6,699 nt of DNA from DATLGD01 sp035540755 (GTDB taxonomy: Bacteria > Actinomycetota > Actinomycetes > Mycobacteriales > SCTD01). The position numbers and the translations under genes are program-made. The notes under the pieces are model-generated. The model did not search any database and was not told where the DNA came from. It saw only the letters and a program-made list of their open reading frames with translations. The stretch's first letter is position 1. Every line of letters starts with the position of its first letter. Shown here piece after piece: positions 1 through 6,699 of the stretch. Location of the stretch: positions 1 to 6,699 of the forward strand of contig DATLGD010000207.1 of assembly GCA_035540755.1 (NCBI GenBank), in the 5' to 3' direction.

Positions 1-105
1 TCTGCGTGCCGTGCGGCTGTGGCGCTGGCCGTCGCACATGGCCACATCTGACGTGAGCCGCCACGAGGTTCGAACGTGACAGTGCGCCCTCGACGTCGGC
101 CGGCT

Positions 106-138
106 TGCCTTGTCCGCCGAGGTCGTCGGCGGACGGCA
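106..138. terminator. GC-rich hairpin upstream of rnz
   Basis: GTCCGCCGA (112-120) and TCGGCGGAC (126-134) are a perfect 9-bp inverted repeat around the 5-nt loop GGTCG. Beyond a two-base TT bulge (110-111), TGCC (106-109) pairs with GGCA (135-138), adding four pairs. No T-tract follows on either strand, so this is not a classical intrinsic terminator, although actinobacteria often use stems without a T-run. It may end transcription of the gene left of the window, or be a structured element or protein-binding palindrome ahead of rnz. Its place 76 bp before the rnz start also argues against the longer rnz reading frame, which would place it inside coding sequence. Confidence 0.45.
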
Positions 139-201
139 CGCGCTGCAGGTGGTGCTCGCAGCCTGCCGGCAGCGTTCCCGCGACCGATGCTTCGGCCCCG
201 C

Positions 202-207
202 TACGTT
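202..207 (+). promoter_or_regulatory. Candidate -10 box for leaderless rnz
   Basis: TACGTT fits the actinobacterial TAnnnT -10 pattern and ends 6 bp before GTG 214, the distance at which transcription would begin on or next to the start codon. No Shine-Dalgarno sequence precedes GTG 214, consistent with a leaderless transcript, which is common in actinobacteria. No convincing -35 hexamer is visible 16-18 bp upstream, so the call rests on the -10 match and spacing only. Confidence 0.4.
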
Positions 208-213
208 CTCCGG

Positions 214-1125
214 GTGAGTCTGCGCGAGCTGGTCGTCCTGGGCACCGGCTCGCAGGCGCCCACCCGGCGCAGGAACCACAACGGCTACCTGCTCAGGTGG
301 GACGGCGAGGGCCTGCTGTTCGACCCGGGGGAGGGCACGCAGCGGCAGCTGGTGCACGCCGGCGTGCCGGTCTCGGCGGTGACCCGGCTGTGCCTCACGC
401 ACTTCCACGGCGATCACTGCCTGGGCGTACCAGGTGTCCTGCAGCGGCGGTCGCTGGACGACGTGCCGGAGCCCCTGCACGCCTACTATCCGGCGGACGG
501 CCACCGCTACTTCCGCCGGCTGCGGTACGCCAGCGCGTACGCCGAACGGTCGCAGGTGGTCGAGCACCCGGTCTCGGCGGACGGTGTGGTCGCGCAGACC
601 TCCGGGTGGCGCCTGTCCGCGCGGCACCTGGACCACCGGGTCACGACGGTCGGCTGGCGGCTGGAGGAGCGTGACGCGGTGCGGATGCTGCCGGAGCGCC
701 TGGCCGCCAGAGGGGTGCGCGGCCCGGCCGTGGCCGAGCTGCAACGCACCGGGCGGCTGCAGATCGACGGGAACCTCGTCCGGTTGGAGGACGTGAGCGA
801 GCCTCGTCCTGGGCAGGTCTTCGCCCTCGTCATGGACACCCGCGCCTGCGGGGCAGCGCTGGAGCTGGCCCGCGGCGCCGACCTGCTCGTGTGCGAGGCG
901 ACGTTCCTGCACCGTGACGCCGACCTCGCCGAGCAGTACGCCCACCTGACCGCCCGGTCGGCTGCGGAGATCGCCCGCGACGCCGGCGCGCGGCTTCTCG
1001 TCCTCACACACCTGTCGCAGCGCTACCTCGACCCGCGCGAGCACCTCGCCGAGGCATCCGCCGTCTTTCCCGACGTCGTCGTCGCCGAGGACCTCGACCG
1101 GGTCGCCGTGCCCCCCCGCCGCTGA
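214..1125 (+). CDS. rnz: Ribonuclease Z (tRNA 3' endonuclease)
   Basis: This is a zinc-dependent endonuclease of the metallo-beta-lactamase fold that cuts tRNA precursors after the discriminator base so that CCA can be added. From GTG 214 the protein has 303 residues, close to the roughly 307 usual for the bacterial short form. The signature HFHGDH falls at H63, H65, D67, H68, exactly the numbering of Bacillus subtilis RNase Z, and the remaining site residues are present as H141, D208, H244 and H266. The N-terminus (VSLRELVVLGTGSQAPT) is that of the family. Residues about 150-200 correspond to the tRNA-clamping flexible arm. The open frame extends up to GTG 76, but the extension is unlike the family and would shift the motif by 46 residues, so GTG 214 is preferred. 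No ribosome binding site is seen; leaderless initiation is likely. A C7 run (1111-1117) lies near the 3' end. The function is secure; only the start is inferred. Confidence 0.93.
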   Translation: MSLRELVVLGTGSQAPTRRRNHNGYLLRWDGEGLLFDPGEGTQRQLVHAGVPVSAVTRLCLTHFHGDHCLGVPGVLQRRSLDDVPEPLHAYYPADGHRYFRRLRYASAYAERSQVVEHPVSADGVVAQTSGWRLSARHLDHRVTTVGWRLEERDAVRMLPERLAARGVRGPAVAELQRTGRLQIDGNLVRLEDVSEPRPGQVFALVMDTRACGAALELARGADLLVCEATFLHRDADLAEQYAHLTARSAAEIARDAGARLLVLTHLSQRYLDPREHLAEASAVFPDVVVAEDLDRVAVPPRR

Positions 1126-1130
1126 GGACC

Positions 1131-1162
1131 CGCGCCTCCCGCACGGGCCGCGGGCGGGCGCG
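1131..1162 (+). terminator. Hairpin just downstream of rnz
   Basis: Five bases after the rnz stop, CGCGCCT (1131-1137) pairs with GGGCGCG (1156-1162; one G-U pair), and CCCGC (1138-1142) continues the stem with GCGGG (1150-1154). A single bulged C at 1155 interrupts it, giving 12 pairs closed by a 7-nt loop. No T-tract follows. Stability and position suggest a U-tail-less terminator for rnz, separating it from the kinase gene, whose start is 41 bp downstream. It could alternatively be a structured leader of the kinase transcript. Confidence 0.45.
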
Positions 1163-1203
1163 AAGGCAGGTGCAGCGGGATGCGAGGGGGGTAGGCCCTG
1201 CGC

Positions 1204-2961
1204 GTGGACGCCCGACCCGGCTCAGCGAGCCGCGCCCAGCGCGTGGTCGCGGGGCGCTACTCGCTGCTCGACCGGCTCGGCTCCGGCGGCATGGGCACCG
1301 TGTGGCGGGCGCACGACGACGTCCTCGACCGTGAGGTCGCCGTCAAGGAGGTCGTCTTCCCGCCCGGGCTGTCCGACGCCGAGCGCGACCAGCTGCGCGA
1401 GCGCACCCGGCGCGAAGCGCGCGCCGCCGCCCGGCTGCACCACCCGAACGTCGTCACCGTGCACGACGTGGTCGAGCACGACGGCGCGCCGTTCATCGTC
1501 ATGGAGCTCGTCGAGGCCCGGGACCTCGCCGACGTCGTGCGCGAGGACGGACCGCTGGCGCCGCAGCGGGTGGCCGAGATCGGCCTGGCCGTGCTCGGCG
1601 CGCTCACCGCCGCGCACCGGCAGGGCATCCTGCACCGGGACGTGAAGCCCGGCAACGTCCTGCTCTGCGGCACCGCCGACGCGCCCGGCCGCGTGGTGCT
1701 CACCGACTTCGGCATCGCGACGTCGGCGGGCGACTCCAGCATCACCAGCACCGGGCTGGTGCTCGGCTCGCCGTCCTACATCGCCCCCGAGCGTGCCCGT
1801 GGCCGGCAGCCCGGACCGGCTTCGGACCTGTGGTCGCTGGGAGCGACCCTGTACACCGCTGTCGAGGGGCGGCCGCCGTTCGACGAGGGGGAGCCGCTGG
1901 CCACCGTCCTCGCCGTGACCACGGGCGAGCCGGCGCCGTTCGTGGCGGCCGGTCCGCTCGAGCCGGTGCTCAGCGGCCTGCTCGCCCGCGACCCGGAGCA
2001 GCGGCTCGACGCCGGCGCGGCGCGCGCCGCGCTCGAGGACGCCGCGCGTCGTGCCGGCCGCGCGCCAACGACCGCCCCGCAGCCGGCCTCGGCCGCCGAC
2101 GGCCGGCGCGCCGACCGCACCACGGTCCTGCCGCTCGGCGACGTCCAGCGCGAGCTGGGACCGGCCCCGCAGGACATGCACGAGGACGCCGTCGACGAGC
2201 CGGTGCCGCACGCAGCGGTCGAGGCGCCCCCGCGCCTGCGGCCCGCACGGCCCGCCCCGGCGCCCCGCCGCGCCGGGCGCACCCTGCCGCTGGTGCTCGC
2301 CGGCGTCGTCCTGCTCGCCGCGCTCGTCGGTGCGGGCGTGCTCGCCAGTCGCGCCGGCGACAACCCGACGACGCAGGCCGCCGACCCCGCGGTGACGCAG
2401 GAGCCGCCCGCGTCGCCGGCCCCGGATCCGGTCGAGGACGCCGAGCCGGCGGAGCAGGAGCAGACCGAGGACCCGCCGAGCGAGGAGCCGCAGCCCGCGG
2501 CCGCCGGCGGGCCGGTCCCGCCACCCGAGGGATGGCGGTCCGCGTCCGGGGGCCCCGGCTGGACGGTGTTCGTGCCGCCGAACTACCGCGACGGCAGCTT
2601 CAACGGCTCGCCGGAGTTCCGCGACCCCGCCACCGGCCGGACCGTGCGGATCTCGACGACCGGTCCCGGCGGAGGCGGGGACGACGCCGTGCAGGACCGG
2701 CGCGACCAGGCCGCCTCCTTCGCCAGCCGGTACGGCGACTACCGCGAGATCGCCATCGAGCGCATCGACTACCGCGGCTACGAGGCCGCCGACTGGGAGT
2801 TCACCTACAGCAGCGGCGGCACGTCGCTGCACGCGCTCAGCCGAGTGTTCGTCGTCGACGGCCGCGGCTACTCGCTGTTCTTCCAGACCCGCGCCGGCGA
2901 CGACTGGGAGACCGCCCGGGCGGAGTTCGAGCGCATCTCCGCCTCCTTCCTGCCGACCTGA
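1204..2961 (+). CDS. Transmembrane Ser/Thr protein kinase, PknB-like
   Basis: This is a eukaryotic-type protein kinase of 585 residues, expected to sit in the plasma membrane and phosphorylate Ser/Thr of cytoplasmic proteins. The catalytic domain (about 19-280) is complete: Gly-rich loop LGSGGMGTV (25-33), ATP lysine K48 in AVK, helix-C Glu E71, HRDVKPGN (144-151, catalytic D146), DFG (168-170), GSPSYIAPE (188-196) and SDLW (207-210). The activation segment is rich in possible autophosphorylation sites (S178, S179, T181, S182, T183). A Pro/Arg-rich juxtamembrane region leads to one membrane helix (about 361-382), then an acidic Pro/Glu-rich linker (383-441) and a globular extracytoplasmic domain (about 442-585) starting GWTVFVPPNYR. 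That domain resembles the C-terminal domain of many actinobacterial kinases, with DYRGYEAADWEFTY and RGYSLFFQT motifs; PASTA repeats are absent. The start is GTG 1204: an in-frame TAG lies four codons upstream, and GAGGGGGG (1184-1191) could serve as a rather distant ribosome binding site. GTG 1243 is an alternative. The signal sensed and the targets are unknown. Confidence 0.93.
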   Translation: MDARPGSASRAQRVVAGRYSLLDRLGSGGMGTVWRAHDDVLDREVAVKEVVFPPGLSDAERDQLRERTRREARAAARLHHPNVVTVHDVVEHDGAPFIVMELVEARDLADVVREDGPLAPQRVAEIGLAVLGALTAAHRQGILHRDVKPGNVLLCGTADAPGRVVLTDFGIATSAGDSSITSTGLVLGSPSYIAPERARGRQPGPASDLWSLGATLYTAVEGRPPFDEGEPLATVLAVTTGEPAPFVAAGPLEPVLSGLLARDPEQRLDAGAARAALEDAARRAGRAPTTAPQPASAADGRRADRTTVLPLGDVQRELGPAPQDMHEDAVDEPVPHAAVEAPPRLRPARPAPAPRRAGRTLPLVLAGVVLLAALVGAGVLASRAGDNPTTQAADPAVTQEPPASPAPDPVEDAEPAEQEQTEDPPSEEPQPAAAGGPVPPPEGWRSASGGPGWTVFVPPNYRDGSFNGSPEFRDPATGRTVRISTTGPGGGGDDAVQDRRDQAASFASRYGDYREIAIERIDYRGYEAADWEFTYSSGGTSLHALSRVFVVDGRGYSLFFQTRAGDDWETARAEFERISASFLPT

Positions 2962-2978
2962 CGGCGGCCGCGGCAGGA
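2948..2978. terminator. Inverted repeat at convergent gene ends
   Basis: TCCTGCCG (2948-2955) and CGGCAGGA (2971-2978) form a perfect 8-bp inverted repeat around a 15-nt loop. The repeat starts in the last codons of the kinase gene, spans its TGA, and ends 1 bp before the stop of the leftward malic enzyme gene (TCA on the + strand at 2980-2982). The two genes are only 18 bp apart and convergent, so a symmetrical stem could help end transcription from both sides. There is no T-tract on either side, so termination strength is uncertain. Confidence 0.35.
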
Positions 2979-2979
2979 C

Positions 2980-4368
<1,389 letters not shown>

Positions 4369-4419
4369 GCGCCGACGCTTCCACGCGTCGCGGCCGCTGG
4401 CCAGTACCGCCCGGTGCGG

Positions 4420-5289
4420 TCAGCCCTGGACCAGCCAGTTCTCGCCCGGCGCGGGGTAGCAGGCCGTCGGGCCGTCCTCGTAGCCGTCGGCGAAGGCCCG
4501 GGTGCGCTCGAAGCCGCTGCCGTGCGCGGCCGGGTCGGTGAACGGGGTCCCCGGCACGTCCCGGGCGGAGAAGACGGCGAAGGTCGCCTCGTCGAGGTCG
4601 CCGGCCTCGAGCAGCCCCTGGTCCTGCACGTGCCGGGCCCACGCGCCGGCGAAGCAGTCGGCCGCGAGCTCGGTGAGCACTCCCAGGCGCTCCTGCTGCG
4701 GGAGGCGGGCCTGCATCGCGTGGCCGAACTCGTGCGCCAGCACGAACGCCGCGGCGAAGTCACCGGCCGACACGTAGTACGGGATCATCAGCCCGGTCTC
4801 GTCCCAGGCGATGAAGTCGCCGGCCGGGCAGTAGAAGGCGTTCCTCGCCGGTGCCTGCTGCCCGCCGCAGCGGGGTCCGGCGCCCTCGTCCGAGCGGTAG
4901 TAGGAGTACCGGCTCGGCGGCGTGAACCGCACGTCGAACGACGCCGGCAGCGCCTCGCCCCAGTACTGCTCGAGCGAGGAGATGACCTGCTCGATGGTGC
5001 TCGTGTACTCGTCGTAGTCGAACGCCGTGTTCGTGTCGGTGCGGATCGCGTCGACGGCAGGTGCGTCGCGCCGCTCGACGTCGCCCTCCTGCGCCTGCTC
5101 GCGCTCCTGCGCCTCCTCGATCGCCCGCTGCACCTCCTCCTCGACGGCGGCCCGAACGTCGGCGACCGCCTCCCGGAAGCGCTCGCGCGGCGTGCCGTCG
5201 CTCTCGCCGGGCAGCAGCCCGCAGCCGGCGAGCAGGACGACGGCCACGGCGAGGGTGACGGCGGCGGACAGGGCGCGGGAGACGGCCAC
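4420..5289 (-). CDS. Lipoprotein neutral zinc metallopeptidase, YpfJ-like
   Basis: This is a predicted membrane-anchored extracytoplasmic zinc peptidase of 289 residues. The N-terminus is a lipoprotein signal: a short basic end, a hydrophobic stretch (about 8-22) and the lipobox LAGC with lipidated C23. A charged, probably helical segment rich in Glu, Gln and Arg follows (about 34-72). The catalytic part carries the zincin motif HEFGH (H186, E187, H190) in FVLAHEFGHAMQ, and ELAADCFAGAW (207-217), where E207 is the likely third ligand. This spacing and the ADCFAG block match the putative neutral zinc metallopeptidase family (COG2321/YpfJ). Cysteines C141, C154, C212 and C277 could form two disulfides outside the membrane. 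The start is GTG 5289: an in-frame TAG lies four codons upstream, and GGGTAGG (5298-5304) is 8 nt away. The gene is divergent from the dehydrogenase and upstream of the malic enzyme. No substrate can be inferred. Confidence 0.88.
   Translation of the reverse strand: MAVSRALSAAVTLAVAVVLLAGCGLLPGESDGTPRERFREAVADVRAAVEEEVQRAIEEAQEREQAQEGDVERRDAPAVDAIRTDTNTAFDYDEYTSTIEQVISSLEQYWGEALPASFDVRFTPPSRYSYYRSDEGAGPRCGGQQAPARNAFYCPAGDFIAWDETGLMIPYYVSAGDFAAAFVLAHEFGHAMQARLPQQERLGVLTELAADCFAGAWARHVQDQGLLEAGDLDEATFAVFSARDVPGTPFTDPAAHGSGFERTRAFADGYEDGPTACYPAPGENWLVQG
5086..5121 (-). repeat. 18-bp tandem duplication inside peptidase gene
   Basis: Two adjacent 18-bp units (5086-5103 and 5104-5121) match at 15 of 18 positions, with + strand core CTCCTGCGCCT. 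Read on the minus strand they encode IEEAQE and REQAQE (residues 57-68), part of the charged helical spacer between the lipid anchor and the catalytic domain. The length of this spacer may vary between relatives by gain or loss of such six-residue units. The repeat stays in frame. Confidence 0.5.
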
Positions 5290-5297
5290 GGGCGGCG

Positions 5298-5304
5298 CCT
5301 ACCC
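5298..5304 (-). promoter_or_regulatory. Ribosome binding site of peptidase gene
   Basis: GGGTAGG on the minus strand lies 8 nt before GTG 5289. Together with the in-frame TAG that overlaps it, this fixes the start of the lipoprotein peptidase at this GTG and places the lipobox at residues 20-23, a normal signal-peptide length. Confidence 0.5.
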
Positions 5305-5318
5305 GGTGCGGGGCGGCT

Positions 5319-5330
5319 CAGCACGTGCTG
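5319..5330. promoter_or_regulatory. Perfect 12-bp palindrome in divergent promoter region
   Basis: CAGCACGTGCTG is a perfect 12-bp palindrome in the 115-bp spacer between the leftward peptidase and the rightward dehydrogenase, 29 bp before the former's start and 74 bp before the latter's. Shorter complementary arms GGGCG (5311-5315) and CGCCC (5331-5335) flank it, offset by three bases. Position and symmetry suit an operator for a dimeric regulator acting on either or both units. No clear -10 or -35 hexamers are visible in this spacer. In GC-rich DNA such palindromes also occur by chance, so the operator role is inference. Confidence 0.3.
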
Positions 5331-5388
5331 CGCCCGAATGCTTCCGGCCCGGCGGGGGCAGGACCGGGACCGCACCCGCCGTCGAACC

Positions 5389-5395
5389 GGGAGGA
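5389..5395 (+). promoter_or_regulatory. Strong ribosome binding site deciding dehydrogenase start
   Basis: GGGAGGA lies 9 nt before GTG 5405 and is the best Shine-Dalgarno match in the window. The reading frame is open back to 5027, so this site is what selects GTG 5405 over upstream candidates, which would run antisense through the peptidase gene. Confidence 0.75.
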
Positions 5396-5404
5396 CGCTG
5401 CACC

Positions 5405-6331
5405 GTGACCGACTCGCCCCGCGTCGCGCTCGCACCGCGCTCCGAGGCCTTCGCGGCCGACGCCGTGGCCGCCGGCGGGGGAGTCGTGGTCGACCTCGCC
5501 GACCGCCCCGACGCCGTCGTCTGGACCACCCCCGGCGACTGGGCCGACCTCGGCGACGCGCTCGACCGCGCTCCCGGCGCCGGCTGGGTGCAGCTGCCGT
5601 TCGCCGGCGTGGAGGAGGTGGCCGGCGAGGGCCTGCTCACGGCCGACCGCACGTGGACCTGCGCCAAGGGCGTCTACAGCGAGCCGGTCGCCGAGCACGC
5701 GCTCGCGCTGGCGCTGGCCGGGCTCCGCTCGCTCGCGCAGTTCGCCCGGGCCGGCCGCTGGACCGGGCAGGCCGCGCGCACGCTCTACGACGCGCCGGTC
5801 GTCGTGCTCGGCGGTGGCGGCATCACCGAGGCGCTGGTGGACCTGCTGCGGCCGTTCCGCTGCGACGTCACCGTCGTGCGCCGGGACGCCGGCACGCCGG
5901 TCGAGGGCGCGGCCCGGACCGTGGGCACCGACCAGCTCGACGACGTGCTGCCGCACGCGCGGGTCGTCGTGCTGGCGCTGGCGCTCACCCCCGACACAGA
6001 GCACGTGATCGGTGCACGGCAGCTCGAGCGCATGGCGAGCGACGCGGTGCTCGTCAACGTCGCGCGCGGCCGGCACGTCGACACCGACGCCCTGGTGCGG
6101 GCGCTGCGCGAGGAGCGCATCGGCGCCGCCGCGCTCGACGTCACCGAGCCCGAGCCGCTGCCGGACGACTCCCCGCTCTGGTCGCTGCCGACCTGCCTGA
6201 TCACGCCGCACACCGCCAACCCGTGGTCGACGGCGCAGCCGCTGCTGGCCGCGCGGATCGCCGAGAACGTTCGGCGCTTCGCGGCGGGCGGGCCGCTGCT
6301 CGGCCTCGTCGACGCCGACGCCGGCTACTGA
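5405..6331 (+). CDS. D-isomer-specific 2-hydroxyacid dehydrogenase family protein
   Basis: This 308-residue protein belongs to the NAD(P)-dependent D-2-hydroxyacid dehydrogenase family, cytoplasmic enzymes that reduce 2-keto acids to D-2-hydroxy acids or the reverse. The N-terminal half-domain (about 1-95) is compact and contains WVQLPFAGVE (61-70). VYSEPVAEHALALALA (90-105) leads into the nucleotide-binding domain (about 95-275). Catalytic residues are present: R221 in NVARG, E248 in DVTEPEPLP and H269 in TPHTA. The dinucleotide loop is LGGGGIT (135-141): the first two glycines of GxGxxG are kept (G136, G138), but the third is T141. Proteins of this type with a GGGGIT loop occur in actinobacteria as far as I recall, so it may mark a subfamily rather than a defect. 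The substrate cannot be predicted. An amidase gene follows after 33 bp, so the two are probably one operon. Confidence 0.9.
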   Translation: MTDSPRVALAPRSEAFAADAVAAGGGVVVDLADRPDAVVWTTPGDWADLGDALDRAPGAGWVQLPFAGVEEVAGEGLLTADRTWTCAKGVYSEPVAEHALALALAGLRSLAQFARAGRWTGQAARTLYDAPVVVLGGGGITEALVDLLRPFRCDVTVVRRDAGTPVEGAARTVGTDQLDDVLPHARVVVLALALTPDTEHVIGARQLERMASDAVLVNVARGRHVDTDALVRALREERIGAAALDVTEPEPLPDDSPLWSLPTCLITPHTANPWSTAQPLLAARIAENVRRFAAGGPLLGLVDADAGY

Positions 6332-6353
6332 CCGACCGGCCGGACGACACGGC

Positions 6354-6357
6354 AGGA
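6354..6357 (+). promoter_or_regulatory. Ribosome binding site of amidase gene
   Basis: AGGA within GGCAGGA lies 7 nt before GTG 6365. It sets the start of the truncated amidase. The ATG at 6357-6359 is in a different frame and does not lead to the amidase sequence. Confidence 0.55.
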
Positions 6358-6364
6358 TGACCCG

Positions 6365-6699
6365 GTGCAGCAGCGCTGGGTCGACCTCGACGCCCCGACC
6401 GTGACAGCGCTGGCCGCCGACGTGCGGGCCGGCCGCGCGGACCCGGTCGAGCTCGTGGAGCGGGCGCTGGCACGCCTCGCCGCCTGCGACGGCGACCTCG
6501 CGGCCTTCGTGCACGTGGACGCGGACGGTGCCCGTCGCGAGGCCGAGCAGCGCCACCGCGCCCGCGACCGCGGTCCTCTCCACGGCGTACCGGTCGCGGT
6601 GAAGGACCTGTTCGACGTCGCCGGGCAGCTCACGCGCGCCGGTTCGCGCCTGCCCGTGCCCGCCCCTGCCCTCCGCGACGCCGTGGCGGTGCAGCGCCT
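6365..6699 (+). CDS. Amidase signature family enzyme, N-terminal part
   Basis: The first 111 codons of a gene that runs off the right edge. The product belongs to the amidase signature family, hydrolases that cleave amide bonds with a Ser-cisSer-Lys triad; the GatA subunit of the tRNA amidotransferase is a relative. GPLHGVPVAVKDLFDV (residues 70-85) is the family's first diagnostic block, with K80 the catalytic lysine, followed by RAGS (91-94). The preceding helices (VTALAADVRAGRADPVELVERA style) match the family N-terminus. The glycine-rich stretch with the two serines lies beyond the window, so catalytic completeness cannot be judged. Starting at GTG 6365 with AGGA 7 nt upstream gives a family-like N-terminus. 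It lies 33 bp after the dehydrogenase gene and is probably co-transcribed. It is unlikely to be GatA itself because no gatC or gatB is seen beside it, but the downstream side is not visible. Confidence 0.85.
   Translation, partial: MQQRWVDLDAPTVTALAADVRAGRADPVELVERALARLAACDGDLAAFVHVDADGARREAEQRHRARDRGPLHGVPVAVKDLFDVAGQLTRAGSRLPVPAPALRDAVAVQR

Larger units (their letters stand above)
1..213. other. Upstream region of rnz, no supportable gene
   Basis: No gene can be supported here. All three forward frames carry stops near the left edge (TGA at 49-51, 54-56 and 77-79). The frame ending at 77-79 could be the last 25 codons of a gene entering from the left, but about a fifth of its codons end in A or T, more than in the real genes of this window, and the peptide is not recognisable. 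A forward frame is open from GTG 76 into rnz, but its first 46 residues are Arg/Ala/Pro-rich and unlike any RNase Z N-terminus. The stretch holds a GC-rich hairpin (106-138) and a -10-like hexamer (202-207), listed separately. Confidence 0.5.

Noticed and set aside
67..75. GGTTCGAAC, resembling a tRNA T-loop or a LexA half-site
   Set aside because: The flanking bases do not form a T-stem and no acceptor or anticodon arm is present. For a LexA box, TCGAAC should be followed four bases later by GTTCGA, and here the bases are CAGTGC.
1184..1191. G-rich run as a possible G-quadruplex
   Set aside because: Only one long G-tract is present nearby; four separated tracts are lacking. It is better read as a ribosome binding site for the kinase gene.
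1222..2832. A 536-codon open frame antisense to the kinase gene
   Set aside because: The opposite strand encodes a complete kinase with every catalytic motif, while this frame gives Arg/Gly/Val-rich sequence with no recognisable domain.
4406..4420. Small hairpin between peptidase and malic enzyme genes as a terminator
   Set aside because: ACCGC and GCGGT give only five pairs around a 5-nt loop with no T-tract, too weak to call a terminator.
5027..5404. N-terminal extension of the dehydrogenase frame
   Set aside because: The extension is antisense to the peptidase gene and Ser/Arg/Thr-rich, while GTG 5405 has a strong GGGAGGA site 9 nt upstream and gives a normal family length.
5318..6583. 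A 421-codon minus-strand frame opposite the dehydrogenase and amidase
   Set aside because: It overlaps two recognisable genes on the other strand and has no family signature; it is a composition artefact.

Overview
The window is a 6.7 kb stretch of very GC-rich chromosome. Nearly all codons end in G or C, starts are often GTG, and the protein set is a Bacillus-type RNase Z, a PknB-like membrane kinase and an ACT-domain malic enzyme. This points to an actinobacterium; the style is closest to Geodermatophilales (Blastococcus, Geodermatophilus, Modestobacter), but that family-level placement is inference. I see no insertion sequence, phage gene, CRISPR array, RNA gene or attachment site. Gene content looks like ordinary chromosome.

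Layout. Bases 1-213 hold no supportable gene, but contain a strong GC-rich hairpin and a -10-like hexamer. Then follow ribonuclease Z (214-1125, +), a hairpin just after its stop, and a transmembrane Ser/Thr protein kinase (1204-2961, +). The kinase converges on a leftward pair separated by only 18 bp, and an 8-bp inverted repeat spans that junction. The leftward pair is a secreted lipoprotein zinc peptidase (4420-5289, -) followed 51 bp later by an NAD(P)-dependent malic enzyme with an ACT domain (2980-4368, -). A 115-bp divergent spacer with a perfect 12-bp palindrome separates the peptidase from a rightward pair: a D-2-hydroxyacid dehydrogenase-like protein (5405-6331, +) and, 33 bp later, the start of an amidase-signature enzyme (6365 to window end, +).

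Functional reading. RNase Z matures tRNA 3' ends and is probably transcribed alone. The kinase has a complete cytoplasmic catalytic domain, one membrane helix, an acidic Pro/Glu linker and an extracytoplasmic globular domain that is the likely sensor. The malic enzyme links malate to pyruvate. The peptidase, dehydrogenase and amidase have recognisable folds but no substrate that can be read from the sequence. No single pathway unites the six genes.

I do not find a convincing undescribed system. The points most worth a second look are the kinase's extracellular domain, the altered dinucleotide-binding glycine motif of the dehydrogenase, the palindrome between the divergent units, and the apparently leaderless start of rnz.
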